Positions 51,770 to 61,646 of a DNA stretch of 64,000 bases are shown in pieces; the first letter of the stretch is position 1; each line of letters starts with the position of its first letter. The stretch covers positions 248,001 to 312,000 of the forward strand of contig JAMLGT010000001.1 in NCBI GenBank assembly GCA_023957755.1, written 5' to 3'. The notes below the pieces were generated by a model. That model saw only the letters and a list, made by a program, of their open reading frames with translations, had not been told where the DNA came from and ran no database searches. The stretch is from Chitinophagaceae bacterium. Lineage in GTDB: Bacteria > Bacteroidota > Bacteroidia > Chitinophagales > Chitinophagaceae. The translations under genes were made by a program, and so were the position numbers.

Positions 51770-53026
51770 ATGAGTCAAATTATAAAGCATGCTATCAAGG
51801 TAGTTTCTGTATTTTTTATTCTGGCTTTCCTGATAGCACCAAACAAGTCATTCGCTGCCGATGGCGAAGCTCTTTTCAAATCACATTGTGCATCATGCCA
51901 TAAGCCGGATGCAAAGTATGTAGGTCCTGAACTCAAAGGTGCGCGTGAGCGTGAGCCGGAGAAGGGTTGGGTGTATAAGTGGGTAAGGAACCCGATTACG
52001 ATGGTGCAGACTGATCCCTATGCTAAGAAGTTGCATGAAGAGTATGGCTCCATCATGACCCCTTTCCCGGATCTGACCGATGAAGAGATAGACGCCATCC
52101 TGGATTGGGCTGATGCGTATCAGGCGCCGGGTGCTGCTGCTCCGGGGGCAGGAGGTGCAGCAGTGGAAGCACCAAAGTCAGATAATACCCTGTTATATGG
52201 TTTGCTGACACTGGTGTTATTGATTGTAGCCCTCATACTCCTTCAGGTAAATGGAAGCCTCAGAAAAATGGCGGATGAGTCGGAGGGAATCCCAGGAAAA
52301 AAGCCGGTACCCTTCTACAGAAATAAAGCCTATCTGCTTTTATTCGCAATAGTGCTATTCATTTTTGCAGGTTACTATCTGGTAGAAGGTGCAGTCGGAC
52401 TGGGTCGCCAGCAAGGCTATCAACCTGAACAGCCAATTTTTTATTCACATAAGGTACATGCAGGGGTGAATCAGATCAGCTGCCTGTATTGTCATGGAGG
52501 TGCACAGGATGGAAAGCATGCTAATATACCTTCAGTTAATGTTTGTATGAACTGCCACCTTTCAGTTACTGAATATACAGGTGAACCTCTATACCACGAT
52601 GATGGTACGCAGGTGGATGCAAATGCAGAAATTCAGAAATTATATAAATATGCAGGCTTTGATCCCGCTACCAAAACTTATGATGAGAAGTCTGCAAAGC
52701 CGATTGAATGGGTTAAAATCCACAATCTGCCTGACCATGTTTACTTTAATCACGCACAACACGTAAAGGTAGGGCAGGTAGCCTGCCAGACCTGCCATGG
52801 TGAAATTCAGAAGATGGATGAGGTAAGCCAGTTTGCTCCCCTGAGCATGGGCTGGTGTGTGAATTGCCACAGAACTACCAATGTGCAGTTTAATGATGAT
52901 AAAGGCAATGGTAACCAGTTTTACAGCATTTACGAAAAGTTTCACGAAGACATAAAGAACAAAAAGTATGACAGCGTAACTGTAGAAAAGATTGGAGGAA
53001 CAGAGTGCGCTAAGTGCCACTATTAA
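51770..53026 (+). CDS. actA: Alternative complex III subunit ActA, hexahaem c-type cytochrome
   Basis: 418 residues. An N-terminal signal/anchor is followed by a monohaem domain (CASCH, residues 40-44), a membrane helix (about 145-165) with Ala/Gly-rich linker, another helix (about 190-210), and a multihaem domain with CLYCH, CMNCH, CQTCH, CVNCH and CAKCH. There are thus six CxxCH sites; ActA is often described as pentahaem, and the extra N-terminal monohaem domain is a fusion. The protein carries electrons out of the complex in the periplasm. First gene of the act operon; actB follows 49 bases later. Confidence 0.95.
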   Translation: MSQIIKHAIKVVSVFFILAFLIAPNKSFAADGEALFKSHCASCHKPDAKYVGPELKGAREREPEKGWVYKWVRNPITMVQTDPYAKKLHEEYGSIMTPFPDLTDEEIDAILDWADAYQAPGAAAPGAGGAAVEAPKSDNTLLYGLLTLVLLIVALILLQVNGSLRKMADESEGIPGKKPVPFYRNKAYLLLFAIVLFIFAGYYLVEGAVGLGRQQGYQPEQPIFYSHKVHAGVNQISCLYCHGGAQDGKHANIPSVNVCMNCHLSVTEYTGEPLYHDDGTQVDANAEIQKLYKYAGFDPATKTYDEKSAKPIEWVKIHNLPDHVYFNHAQHVKVGQVACQTCHGEIQKMDEVSQFAPLSMGWCVNCHRTTNVQFNDDKGNGNQFYSIYEKFHEDIKNKKYDSVTVEKIGGTECAKCHY

Positions 53027-53075
53027 TCGGAGACTTCACTTTCTTAGTACTAAATATTTTTGTTGAATCCATAAT

Positions 53076-56000
53076 ATGAGTAATCAGAAATACTGGCAAA
53101 ATTTTGGAGAGTATCACGACAGTGCTGCTAATAAAATTATAGCCAAAGATGAATTCAGGGAAGAGCTTCCATTTGGAGATCTTGCCGGTGAAAATGTATT
53201 AAATGCAAAAACACCCAGAAGAGATTTCCTGAAATATATGGGTTTTAGCACTGCAGCTGCTATTGCGGCAGCCAGTTGCGAAATGCCTGTACACAAAGCG
53301 ATACCTTACCTGCACAAGCCGGATGATGTAATAGCCGGAATTGCTAACTACTACGCTTCCACATATATAAGCGATGGGGATGCAGTTCCTGTGGTGGTAA
53401 AGCAGCGTGAAGGCCGCCCAATCAAGATAGAGGGGAACGAACTGAGCAGCCTTACACTGGGCGCTACCTCAGCTCAGGTGCAGGCATCTGTACTGGACCT
53501 TTACGACACACGCCGATTGCGCTATCCCCTAATAAGCAAGAAAGAAGCAACATTTCAGGCTATCGATAAAGCTATTGATGAAGGGGTGGCTGGCGCGGCC
53601 GGCAAACCACTGGTGTTATTGACAAGCTCTATCACTTCGGTCACAGGCAGAGAGATCATTAATCAGTTCCTTCAGAAATATCCCGGAAGCAGGCATGTGC
53701 AATACGATGCAGTATCCTATAGCGGTATGCTATTGGCCAATCAGGCTTCTTATGGGCAAAAGGCTATACCCTCTTACCACTTTGAGAAGGCAAAAGTGAT
53801 AGTGAGTCTGGGAGCCGATTTTCTGGGCACATGGCTTAGCCCGGTAGCTTTTGCGTCGCAATATGCAAGAGGCAGAAGAATCGACGAAAAAAATCCTACC
53901 ATGAGCCGGCATATCCAGTTTGAAGGGTTCTTCAGCATGACAGGGGCCAATGCCGACGAAAGATATATGCACAAGCCCTCTGAGACGGGTGCAATAGTAA
54001 AAGCGTTATTAGGAGCAGTAGGTGGAAGCACTTCTGCTACACTGAGTGAAGACCTGAATGCGGCAGTGAAGAAGACCGCAGCCGAGTTGAAGGCTAATAA
54101 CGGGGCAGCATTGGTTGTATGCGGAAGTAATGATCCCAATATTCAGATATTGGTGAATGCAATCAACGAAGCAATAGGTGCTAATGGAACTACTATTGAC
54201 TGGAGTGCGCCGGTGTATTATCGTCAGGGAATTGATGGCGATATGGTCACATTGGTAAGCGATTTGAATGCAGGAGCAATAGGAGGCCTATTCGTATATG
54301 GCGCCAATCCGGTTTATAGCTATTTTGATAAAGCAAAACTGGTGGACGGAATTAAGAAATGTTCGTTCACTGTTTCATATAGCGATAGAATGGATGAAAC
54401 CACTGAACTCTGTAAGTATGTGGTTCCTTCCAGCCATTGGTTGGAATGCTGGGGAGATGCAGAATTGTCAAAAGGGACTGTAAGTTCCATCCAGCCGCTG
54501 ATACATCCATTGTTTAAGACAAGGCAGTTTGAAGATTCACTACTGAAGCTGGTGGGAAGTACAGATGATTATCTTACTTATTTCCGTAATTACTGGATAG
54601 GTAAACTGGGGGGAGAAAGTAATTTCGACAGGTTTATCCAGGATGGTATTATGGAAGACGGAAAGCTACTGACCCGTGCAGCTTTACTGAACCCGAATAC
54701 CATAGAATCAGGCGTAGCCACAAGTGCTGAATCGTTTCAGGCAGACAGTACAGCTGCTGCTGCAGCACCTGTACCGGTTGTTGAAAAGAAATTTAGTGCT
54801 ATTGCCTTTACCGGCAATGTGGCAGATGCTGCTTCAAAAATTAATGCGAAAGGAGGAGATACAGAATTTATCCTCTACCAGAATATTGCTATAGGCACGG
54901 GAAACAAAGCTACTAACGCATGGTTGCAGGAAGTGAGTGATCCCATCACCAAGGCTACCTGGGATAACTATGCAGTGGTGTCACCCGAAATGGGAAAGAA
55001 GCTTCTCGGAATTGACATCTTTAACCCAAGGGATACAGATAAGTTTGAAGTACATCCTGAAAAGCCTGTGGTAAAGATTGTTGCAAATGGCCAGACGATA
55101 GAATTGCCGGCACTTATAGTTCCGGGAACGCATCCGAATGTAGTGGCACTTGCGGTAGGATATGGCAGGGAAAGTAATGATGCCTCCAAAACGGCAGAGT
55201 ATATCGGGCCATCGGCCACAGGAACCGGAAAGAATGTGTATCCGCTCACTACTTTCGATGGCACCTCTGTTTCTTATTACGTAAGCGGTACAATTGAAAA
55301 TACAGGAAAGGAATTTCCACTGGCATTATCACAAACCCACAATATTACAGAAGGCAGGCCGGTAGTCAGGGAGCAGTCATTAACAGAGTTTATTGCAGAC
55401 CCCCGGGCTCCTCATCATGCAGAAGATGAAGAACTGGCGCAGTTCGGTAAAGATTATGCAAGAGATGCTACACTGTATCCCACCTTTGCCAAACCGGGTA
55501 TTAAGTGGGGAATGAGCGTAGATCTGAGCGCATGTATCGGATGCTCTGCATGTACCATCGCATGTGTGGCAGAGAATAATATTTCTACTGTAGGTAAGGA
55601 AGAAGTAGCCAAGTTTCACGATATGCAATGGATCAGGATTGACCGTTACTATACCGGTGATCCTAAGAATCCGAATGTGATCTTCCAGCCGATGATGTGC
55701 CAGCAGTGCGATAACGCACCGTGCGAAAACGTATGTCCGGTGGCCGCTACCAGCCATAGTAGTGAAGGACTGAACCAGATGATCTATAACAGGTGTATCG
55801 GTACGAAGTACTGTATGAATAACTGTCCATACAAGGTGCGCCGGTTTAACTGGGCCGACTGGAACGGAGCTGACAGCTTCCCAGATAACCAGAGAGGAAT
55901 TATCTCCGCAGCAACTACCGACCTTGATTCAGACCTTACAAGAATGGTATTGAATCCTGATGTAGTAGTCAGGGCAAGAGGGGTGATGGAAAAATGTACT

Positions 56001-56291
56001 TTCTGCGTGCAAAGGCTTCAGGAAGGTAAGTTGAATGCCAAGAAAGAAAACCGCCCGTTGAGAGACCAGGAAGTGAAGACCGCATGTATGCAGGCGTGCC
56101 CCACTCAGGCTATCCAGTTTGGTAATGTAAATGACCCTGAAAGCAAGATTTCTAAACTCAGAGATAAGGAGCAGAAGAATCGTAAGTTCTATGTGTTAGA
56201 GCATCTGCACACCCTGAGCAATGTGAATTATCTTACTAAGATCAGGAATACAGACAGAAAAGTATTTGACGGAAACGGTCACGAAGCTTAA
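53076..56291 (+). CDS. actB: Alternative complex III subunit ActB, molybdopterin-fold plus ferredoxin domains
   Basis: 1071 residues. The N-terminal segment has a TAT-like motif (TPRRDFLKYMGFS) followed by a large molybdopterin oxidoreductase-like domain, which in complex III relatives lacks the cofactor and serves a structural role. The C-terminal 250 residues carry four cysteine clusters of ferredoxin type: CIGCSACTIAC, CQQCDNAPCENVCPV, CIGTKYCMNNCPY and CTFC...CMQACP, for [4Fe-4S] or [3Fe-4S] centres that wire electrons to ActA. Fusion of the ActB1 and ActB2 parts is the usual Bacteroidota arrangement. Confidence 0.95.
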   Translation: MSNQKYWQNFGEYHDSAANKIIAKDEFREELPFGDLAGENVLNAKTPRRDFLKYMGFSTAAAIAAASCEMPVHKAIPYLHKPDDVIAGIANYYASTYISDGDAVPVVVKQREGRPIKIEGNELSSLTLGATSAQVQASVLDLYDTRRLRYPLISKKEATFQAIDKAIDEGVAGAAGKPLVLLTSSITSVTGREIINQFLQKYPGSRHVQYDAVSYSGMLLANQASYGQKAIPSYHFEKAKVIVSLGADFLGTWLSPVAFASQYARGRRIDEKNPTMSRHIQFEGFFSMTGANADERYMHKPSETGAIVKALLGAVGGSTSATLSEDLNAAVKKTAAELKANNGAALVVCGSNDPNIQILVNAINEAIGANGTTIDWSAPVYYRQGIDGDMVTLVSDLNAGAIGGLFVYGANPVYSYFDKAKLVDGIKKCSFTVSYSDRMDETTELCKYVVPSSHWLECWGDAELSKGTVSSIQPLIHPLFKTRQFEDSLLKLVGSTDDYLTYFRNYWIGKLGGESNFDRFIQDGIMEDGKLLTRAALLNPNTIESGVATSAESFQADSTAAAAAPVPVVEKKFSAIAFTGNVADAASKINAKGGDTEFILYQNIAIGTGNKATNAWLQEVSDPITKATWDNYAVVSPEMGKKLLGIDIFNPRDTDKFEVHPEKPVVKIVANGQTIELPALIVPGTHPNVVALAVGYGRESNDASKTAEYIGPSATGTGKNVYPLTTFDGTSVSYYVSGTIENTGKEFPLALSQTHNITEGRPVVREQSLTEFIADPRAPHHAEDEELAQFGKDYARDATLYPTFAKPGIKWGMSVDLSACIGCSACTIACVAENNISTVGKEEVAKFHDMQWIRIDRYYTGDPKNPNVIFQPMMCQQCDNAPCENVCPVAATSHSSEGLNQMIYNRCIGTKYCMNNCPYKVRRFNWADWNGADSFPDNQRGIISAATTDLDSDLTRMVLNPDVVVRARGVMEKCTFCVQRLQEGKLNAKKENRPLRDQEVKTACMQACPTQAIQFGNVNDPESKISKLRDKEQKNRKFYVLEHLHTLSNVNYLTKIRNTDRKVFDGNGHEA

Positions 56292-56347
56292 ATAATAATA
56301 AGAGAATAACGGCCTCATATTGCCGCAAGCCAAAAAGCGAAAAAAGT

Positions 56348-57802
56348 ATGTCATTATTAAAGTACGAATCAGAATTGCGGGAGCCACTTGTTGATGGTAA
56401 TAAAACCTATCATCAGGTTACCGAAGACATTATCAGCCCGATTGAAGCAAAGCCTACCCGGGCATGGTGGATTGGGTTCTCGATCTCCGTGGCCCTGCTT
56501 TGTTTTGGCGTGTACTCTGTGTATAGAGAGACCGCCTATGGTATCGGCCAGTGGAACATCACCCGAACCGTCGGTTGGGGTTGGGATATTACCAACTTCG
56601 TGTGGTGGATTGGTATCGGGCATGCCGGAACACTGATATCCGCCATCCTTTTGCTGTTCAGACAGGGATGGCGTACGGGGGTAAACCGTGCGGCAGAAGC
56701 GATGACGATTTTTGCGGTGATCTGTGCCGGCCAGTTCCCCATCTTCCACATGGGACGTGTATGGATGGGCTTCTTTGTATTCCCTTATCCAAATACCCGC
56801 GGACCACTGTGGCCCAACTTTAACTCAGCACTACTTTGGGACGTGTTTGCGGTATCAACTTATTTTACTATTTCATTACTATTCTGGTACACCGGACTTC
56901 TGCCTGACCTTGCAACCGTGAGAGACAGAGCAAAGACCAAGTTCCGTAAGATGTTTTATGGGCTGGCTTCTTTTGGATGGACAGGTAGCACAAAGCACTG
57001 GCAACGTCAGGAAAGCCTTGCGCTGGTTTTAGCCGGCCTGGCTACTCCGCTGGTACTTTCTGTACACACGATAGTATCCTTCGACTTTGCCACCTCAGTG
57101 ATTCCCGGATGGCATACCACCATCTTCCCTCCCTACTTTGTGGCAGGGGCTATCTTTTCTGGATTTGCAATGGTGCAGTCACTGCTGATCATCACCAGAA
57201 AAATATTACATCTTGAAGACTATATCACCATTGGACATATTGAGGCAATGAATAAGGTGATTGTGCTGACAGGAAGTATTGTAGGTTGTGCCTACCTGAC
57301 AGAGTTATTCGTAGCATGGTATTCAGGCAACCCTTATGAGTGGTGGGCATTTCGGGAGAACAGGGTGAATATTTTCAGTCCTTATGGCTGGGCTTACTAT
57401 GGAATGATGTTCTGTAACGTAGTGTCACCACAGTTGTTCTGGTCAAGAAGGCTCAGAAGAAATGTGATGTTTACGTTCTTCATGTCTGTGATTATCAACG
57501 TGGGAATGTGGTTTGAGAGATTTGTAATTATTGTTACTTCTATCTTCCGCGACTTCCTGCCTTCTTCCTGGTCTATTTATTATAGCCCTTCAATCTGGGA
57601 AATCGGCTTCTATTTGGGAACATTTGGATTATTCTTCACGCTTTACTTCCTGTTTGCCAAGTTCTTCCCTGTAATTGCAGTGGCAGAGATCAAGCATGTA
57701 TTGAAGACGAGTGGTGAAAGCTATAAGGAGGAAATGGGAAAGATGGAGAGAATGGATACCATGACATTTGTTTCTGAAGAAGTAGGCGAGAGCCATCATT
57801 AA
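56348..57802 (+). CDS. actC: Alternative complex III subunit ActC (NrfD-like)
   Basis: 484 residues with about ten membrane helices of the NrfD/PsrC fold: WWIGFSISVALLCFGVYSVY, GHAGTLISAILLLFRQGWRTGVNR and VHTIVSFDFATSVIPGWHTT. It contains a quinol-binding site in the membrane and takes electrons to the ActB clusters. The histidine and aromatic residues of GHAGTL and FEWWAFREN are conserved. It starts 57 bases after actB. Confidence 0.95.
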   Translation: MSLLKYESELREPLVDGNKTYHQVTEDIISPIEAKPTRAWWIGFSISVALLCFGVYSVYRETAYGIGQWNITRTVGWGWDITNFVWWIGIGHAGTLISAILLLFRQGWRTGVNRAAEAMTIFAVICAGQFPIFHMGRVWMGFFVFPYPNTRGPLWPNFNSALLWDVFAVSTYFTISLLFWYTGLLPDLATVRDRAKTKFRKMFYGLASFGWTGSTKHWQRQESLALVLAGLATPLVLSVHTIVSFDFATSVIPGWHTTIFPPYFVAGAIFSGFAMVQSLLIITRKILHLEDYITIGHIEAMNKVIVLTGSIVGCAYLTELFVAWYSGNPYEWWAFRENRVNIFSPYGWAYYGMMFCNVVSPQLFWSRRLRRNVMFTFFMSVIINVGMWFERFVIIVTSIFRDFLPSSWSIYYSPSIWEIGFYLGTFGLFFTLYFLFAKFFPVIAVAEIKHVLKTSGESYKEEMGKMERMDTMTFVSEEVGESHH

Positions 57803-57826
57803 TTAAAAAAGAAAAAGAGCCTAAAT

Positions 57827-58411
57827 ATGATTAAGTCATTTGTAGTCGGAACTTTTGAAGATGAAAAAGTATTGTTCCCTGCAGTAAAGCATGTGAGGAA
57901 AGCGGGCCTTAAGCTACACGATGTGTACACACCATATCCCGTGCATGGCCTTGATAAAGCTATGGGGCTGAGAGAAACAAGTCTGCACACCGCAGGATTT
58001 ATCTATGGTCTTATGGGTACAATGATTGCGATAGGCGGTATGGGATGGATTTTCGCTGTGGACTGGCCATTGAATTTCGGTGGTAAGCCTCACTTCCCGT
58101 TACCTGCATATATACCGATCACCTTTGAGCTTACTGTATTGCTATCTGGTGTAGGGATGGTGCTTACCTATTGTTATCTCAATCAGATGATGCCGGGAGT
58201 GAAAAAACACCATTTCAGCCCTAGGGCAACTGATGATGCATTCATTATGGTTATAGAATTGACAGGTAAGTCAAATGAAGAAGAAATTAAAAAGTTTTTA
58301 GCTGATAACGGAGCGATAGAGATAAATACACAGGTAGCTGAAGAAGGATGGTGGTTTGGCCGCTATGACAGGGAGCAGACGCTTTACCGCTCAGATGAGG
58401 TGTTAGCATAA
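57827..58411 (+). CDS. actD: Alternative complex III subunit ActD (DUF3341)
   Basis: 194 residues with two membrane helices in the middle (TAGFIYGLMGTMIAIGGMG and ITFELTVLLSGVGMVLTYCYL) and the DUF3341 N-terminus (FVVGTFEDEKVLFPAVKHVRKAGLKLHDVYTPYPVHGLDKA). It is a structural subunit of complex III. Starts 25 bases after actC. Confidence 0.95.
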   Translation: MIKSFVVGTFEDEKVLFPAVKHVRKAGLKLHDVYTPYPVHGLDKAMGLRETSLHTAGFIYGLMGTMIAIGGMGWIFAVDWPLNFGGKPHFPLPAYIPITFELTVLLSGVGMVLTYCYLNQMMPGVKKHHFSPRATDDAFIMVIELTGKSNEEEIKKFLADNGAIEINTQVAEEGWWFGRYDREQTLYRSDEVLA

Positions 58412-58442
58412 AGATTAAATAATTTTAACCGGAAGAAGAGGT

Positions 58443-59066
58443 ATGAAAAAAAATAAAATCTTGTTTTTTGTGCTGATCGCAGCAGGTGGTTTTACCGCAT
58501 TGCAGAGCTGCGGCGACAAGCGTGCACCGGGCAGAACGTATATGCCTGATATGCAGTATAGCAGGGCATACGAAGCCTATACTCCTAATAGCCTGGATAA
58601 GGAGGGGATTAATTACATTCCACAGCCTGTGGAAGGTACTATTCGCCGTGGAGACCTGCTCCCTTATAAGGTACCGAATACACCTGAGGGTTATGTGCAG
58701 AGTGCGCAGGTAAAGAATCCGCTTTCTCTTCCTTTGACGAGTGCCCAAATGAGCGAAGCTCAAAGGCTGTATAACATCAATTGTGCAATCTGTCATGGAG
58801 CAAAGATGGATGCCCAGGGGCCGTTGGCAACAGGCGGAAAAGTGCCGGCAGTGGCTAACCTTACTACTAAGGTGTATGTGGATATGCCGGAAGGCACCAT
58901 GTTTCACTCAATTACCTACGGTAAAGGAAATATGGGTAGCTATGCTTCCCAGTTGACAAGAGAAGAAAGATGGATGGTCGTTGAATTCGTTAAAAGAACA
59001 CAATTAGGAGGTGCAGCGGCACCAGCCCCTGCTGCTGAAGCTGCAACCGCTACTGAAAACAAATAA
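58443..59066 (+). CDS. actE: Alternative complex III subunit ActE, monohaem cytochrome c lipoprotein
   Basis: 207 residues with a lipoprotein signal (lipobox LQSC) and one haem motif CAICH (Cys about 114), with a later Met in KGNMGSYASQL as probable axial ligand. It is anchored at the periplasmic face and is part of the electron exit of the complex. C-terminus is Ala/Pro/Glu-rich. Starts 32 bases after actD. Confidence 0.93.
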   Translation: MKKNKILFFVLIAAGGFTALQSCGDKRAPGRTYMPDMQYSRAYEAYTPNSLDKEGINYIPQPVEGTIRRGDLLPYKVPNTPEGYVQSAQVKNPLSLPLTSAQMSEAQRLYNINCAICHGAKMDAQGPLATGGKVPAVANLTTKVYVDMPEGTMFHSITYGKGNMGSYASQLTREERWMVVEFVKRTQLGGAAAPAPAAEAATATENK

Positions 59067-59091
59067 TAATAAGAAAATAAAAAACATACTG

Positions 59092-60327
59092 ATGGATAAC
59101 AGATATGTGACACCAGCTGCTTACAAAAAGTCGTACATGGCCTTTATTGCAATCGGAGTACTTACTCTGATACTGGGCTTTGTATTCCTGAATCCGTTTG
59201 CCGGAGCACATGGTGACAACGTGAATAGTACCCGGTTTTGGGCAGGCCTGTTACAAAACAGTACTTACTTTCTGATGATTGTAAATGTGGCGCTGTTCTT
59301 TATTGTAATCTCCACACTGGCAATGGGTGGATGGCAGATAGCCTTCAGAAGGGTGAACGAAGCCATTGCATCTCTGGTTCCCATTATGGCCGTGCTCACG
59401 TTTATTATTTTGTTGTGTATAATACTTGGAAACAGGTCAGATATTTACCACTGGCTTGATAAAGAAGCAGTAGCACATGATGAATTATTAAATCATAAAA
59501 AAGGGTTTCTGAACTCATGGGTATTTCTGGGATTCTCTTTTGTAGTGCTGTTCCTGTGGTCATATATTGGAAAGAAAATAAACAAATTGAGCCTGGAGTC
59601 TGATGAAATGGGTCCGATGGATTTTGATACAGCAAAGAAGTGGACCGCTAAAAATATGACCTGGTCTGCATACTACATCGTATTGTATCTGCTCTCTGTA
59701 GCTTCTATTCTGCCCTGGTTGTGGCTGATGAGCATAGATCCGCATTGGTACAGCACCATGTATAGCTGGTACACATTTGCGAGCACTTTTGTAGCGGGTA
59801 TAGCTTTGATGACGCTGTTTGTAGTGTACTTTAAGAACCAGGGGCAGTTAGAATTTGTAAACAAAGAACACTTGCAGGACCTGGGTAAGTTTATGTTTGC
59901 ATTTTCTATCTTTTGGACTTATCTGTGGTTTGATCAGTTTATGCTGATATGGTATGGAAATATTCCGGAGGAGACTGTGTACTTCAAACCCAGATTACAG
60001 GGAATGTATAAAGGAATTTTTTATCTGAACCTGATTATCAACTTTGTGGCGCCCTTCCTGATCTTCATGAAGGCTGCTGCGAAGAGGAACTACACAATCG
60101 TTACCTTTGTGTCAATAATAATTATATTTGGTCACTGGATCGACTTTTACCAGATGGTGATGCCGGGCACTGTATATAACAATCCACACCTGAGCTGGTT
60201 TGAATTTGGTATAGCACTCGGATTTGTGGGAATTATTATGTGGGGTGTAAGCCGGTTTGCTTCCAGGACGCCAATGACTGCGATGAACAATCCTTTCCTC
60301 AAGGAGAGTATTATTCACCACGTTTAA
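59092..60327 (+). CDS. actF: Alternative complex III subunit ActF (NrfD-like)
   Basis: From the ATG at 59092 (an upstream frame overlaps actE and is rejected) the product has 411 residues with about ten helices: YMAFIAIGVLTLILGFVFLNPFAG, VNEAIASLVPIMAVLTFIILL, and FVTIIIIFGHWIDFYQMV. A second NrfD-like membrane subunit, paralogue of ActC and structural. It is followed by a 233-base gap with no gene before the oxidase genes. Confidence 0.93.
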   Translation: MDNRYVTPAAYKKSYMAFIAIGVLTLILGFVFLNPFAGAHGDNVNSTRFWAGLLQNSTYFLMIVNVALFFIVISTLAMGGWQIAFRRVNEAIASLVPIMAVLTFIILLCIILGNRSDIYHWLDKEAVAHDELLNHKKGFLNSWVFLGFSFVVLFLWSYIGKKINKLSLESDEMGPMDFDTAKKWTAKNMTWSAYYIVLYLLSVASILPWLWLMSIDPHWYSTMYSWYTFASTFVAGIALMTLFVVYFKNQGQLEFVNKEHLQDLGKFMFAFSIFWTYLWFDQFMLIWYGNIPEETVYFKPRLQGMYKGIFYLNLIINFVAPFLIFMKAAAKRNYTIVTFVSIIIIFGHWIDFYQMVMPGTVYNNPHLSWFEFGIALGFVGIIMWGVSRFASRTPMTAMNNPFLKESIIHHV

Positions 60328-60560
60328 AAGGGTAACCACGCGAATAGTGGGTAAAAAAGGAAGGGATGATGGCTTTAAGCCTGGAACCTGACCTCTGAAA
60401 CAAATGAAATGGTTGCTGCAGGAGCAGCAGTCAGATATTGGCCGGATGTAAGTTATACGCTTTTCCAACAGCGTATCAAACAGATGGCCGGGTAAAAAAA
60501 ATTATAGTTGAAACAAAACCTCAATATTCTGTAATTCGAATAGCAGATTAATTATTTATT

Positions 60561-61619
60561 ATGGAAACATTTTTTCTAATTGCCATTGTACTGCTCATTT
60601 TCCTCGTAATCTTCCAAATCTCTAAAGCGAGTGAATACGTTAGTGTGTTAAAGGGAGAGGAAAAGGCAATGAGGCAGAGTAATAAGATCAATGGATTCTT
60701 AATGATTGCATTCCTGATCCTGGGATTGATAGGCGTTTGGTATTGCAATAAGTTGTTTTATCATGGAAACCTCTTTTCCTGGGGTGCTGCCTCCGAAGAG
60801 GGCCTGATTATCGATAAGATGATGTGGACCGTAATCTACATAACAGGATTTGTGTTTTTTGCTACGCAGATATTACTTTTTGGCTTTGCCTACAAATATC
60901 AGTATAGCGATAAGAGAAAAGCACTCTATTATCCACATAACAATACGCTCGAATTTATCTGGACATCCGTTCCTGCTATCACACTTACAATCCTGATTAT
61001 TATTGGATTGAAGCACTGGTTCAAATTTACGGGAGATGCTCCCAAAGGCTCTCAGATTGTAGAAATTACCGGGCACCAGTTTGCATGGGAAATGCGTTAT
61101 CCCGGAAAGGATGGCGTGCTCGGCAGAAAGAATTTTAAACTCACTGATGCTGCGAAGGGCAATCCGCTGGGGATTGACTGGAAAGACCAGGCAAGCAGGG
61201 ATGATGTGCATGTGCCAACTACTATGTACGTAGTGGTGAACAAACCGGTGAAACTGGTAATCAACTCACAGGACGTAGTGCATGACGTGGGTCTTCCTGC
61301 CTTCAGGCTTAAGATGGATGCCGTTCCAGGAATGCCTACCACTTTGTTCTTTACTCCTATCTATACCACAGAACAGATGAAAGAGAAGACCGGTAACCCG
61401 GATTTCGAATATGAAATTGTATGCGACCAGCTTTGTGGTAAAGGACACTTCAGTATGAAGGGGATTGTGAAAGTGGTAACCCAGGTTGAATACAATGCCT
61501 GGTTCAGGAATCAGAAGTCAGCATTTTCAAGAGCCCAGGAAGCAGCACTTTCAGCTATGAACGAAGGTGAGGCACCGGCTAAGATGGATACACAAAAAGA
61601 CCTGGCATTAGAAAATTAA
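60561..61619 (+). CDS. coxB: Cytochrome c oxidase subunit II
   Basis: 352 residues: two N-terminal membrane helices and a cupredoxin domain with the CuA centre, His in VVHDVGLPAF and the cluster CDQLCGKGHFSM (two Cys, His, Met). No haem-c motif is fused, so it is not a caa3-type subunit with its own cytochrome. It accepts electrons from soluble or ActA/ActE cytochrome c and passes them to subunit I. The region between residues 100-240 is longer than in many relatives. Confidence 0.94.
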   Translation: METFFLIAIVLLIFLVIFQISKASEYVSVLKGEEKAMRQSNKINGFLMIAFLILGLIGVWYCNKLFYHGNLFSWGAASEEGLIIDKMMWTVIYITGFVFFATQILLFGFAYKYQYSDKRKALYYPHNNTLEFIWTSVPAITLTILIIIGLKHWFKFTGDAPKGSQIVEITGHQFAWEMRYPGKDGVLGRKNFKLTDAAKGNPLGIDWKDQASRDDVHVPTTMYVVVNKPVKLVINSQDVVHDVGLPAFRLKMDAVPGMPTTLFFTPIYTTEQMKEKTGNPDFEYEIVCDQLCGKGHFSMKGIVKVVTQVEYNAWFRNQKSAFSRAQEAALSAMNEGEAPAKMDTQKDLALEN

Positions 61620-61646
61620 ATAAAAAAGCTATAAAACCATATTGAC

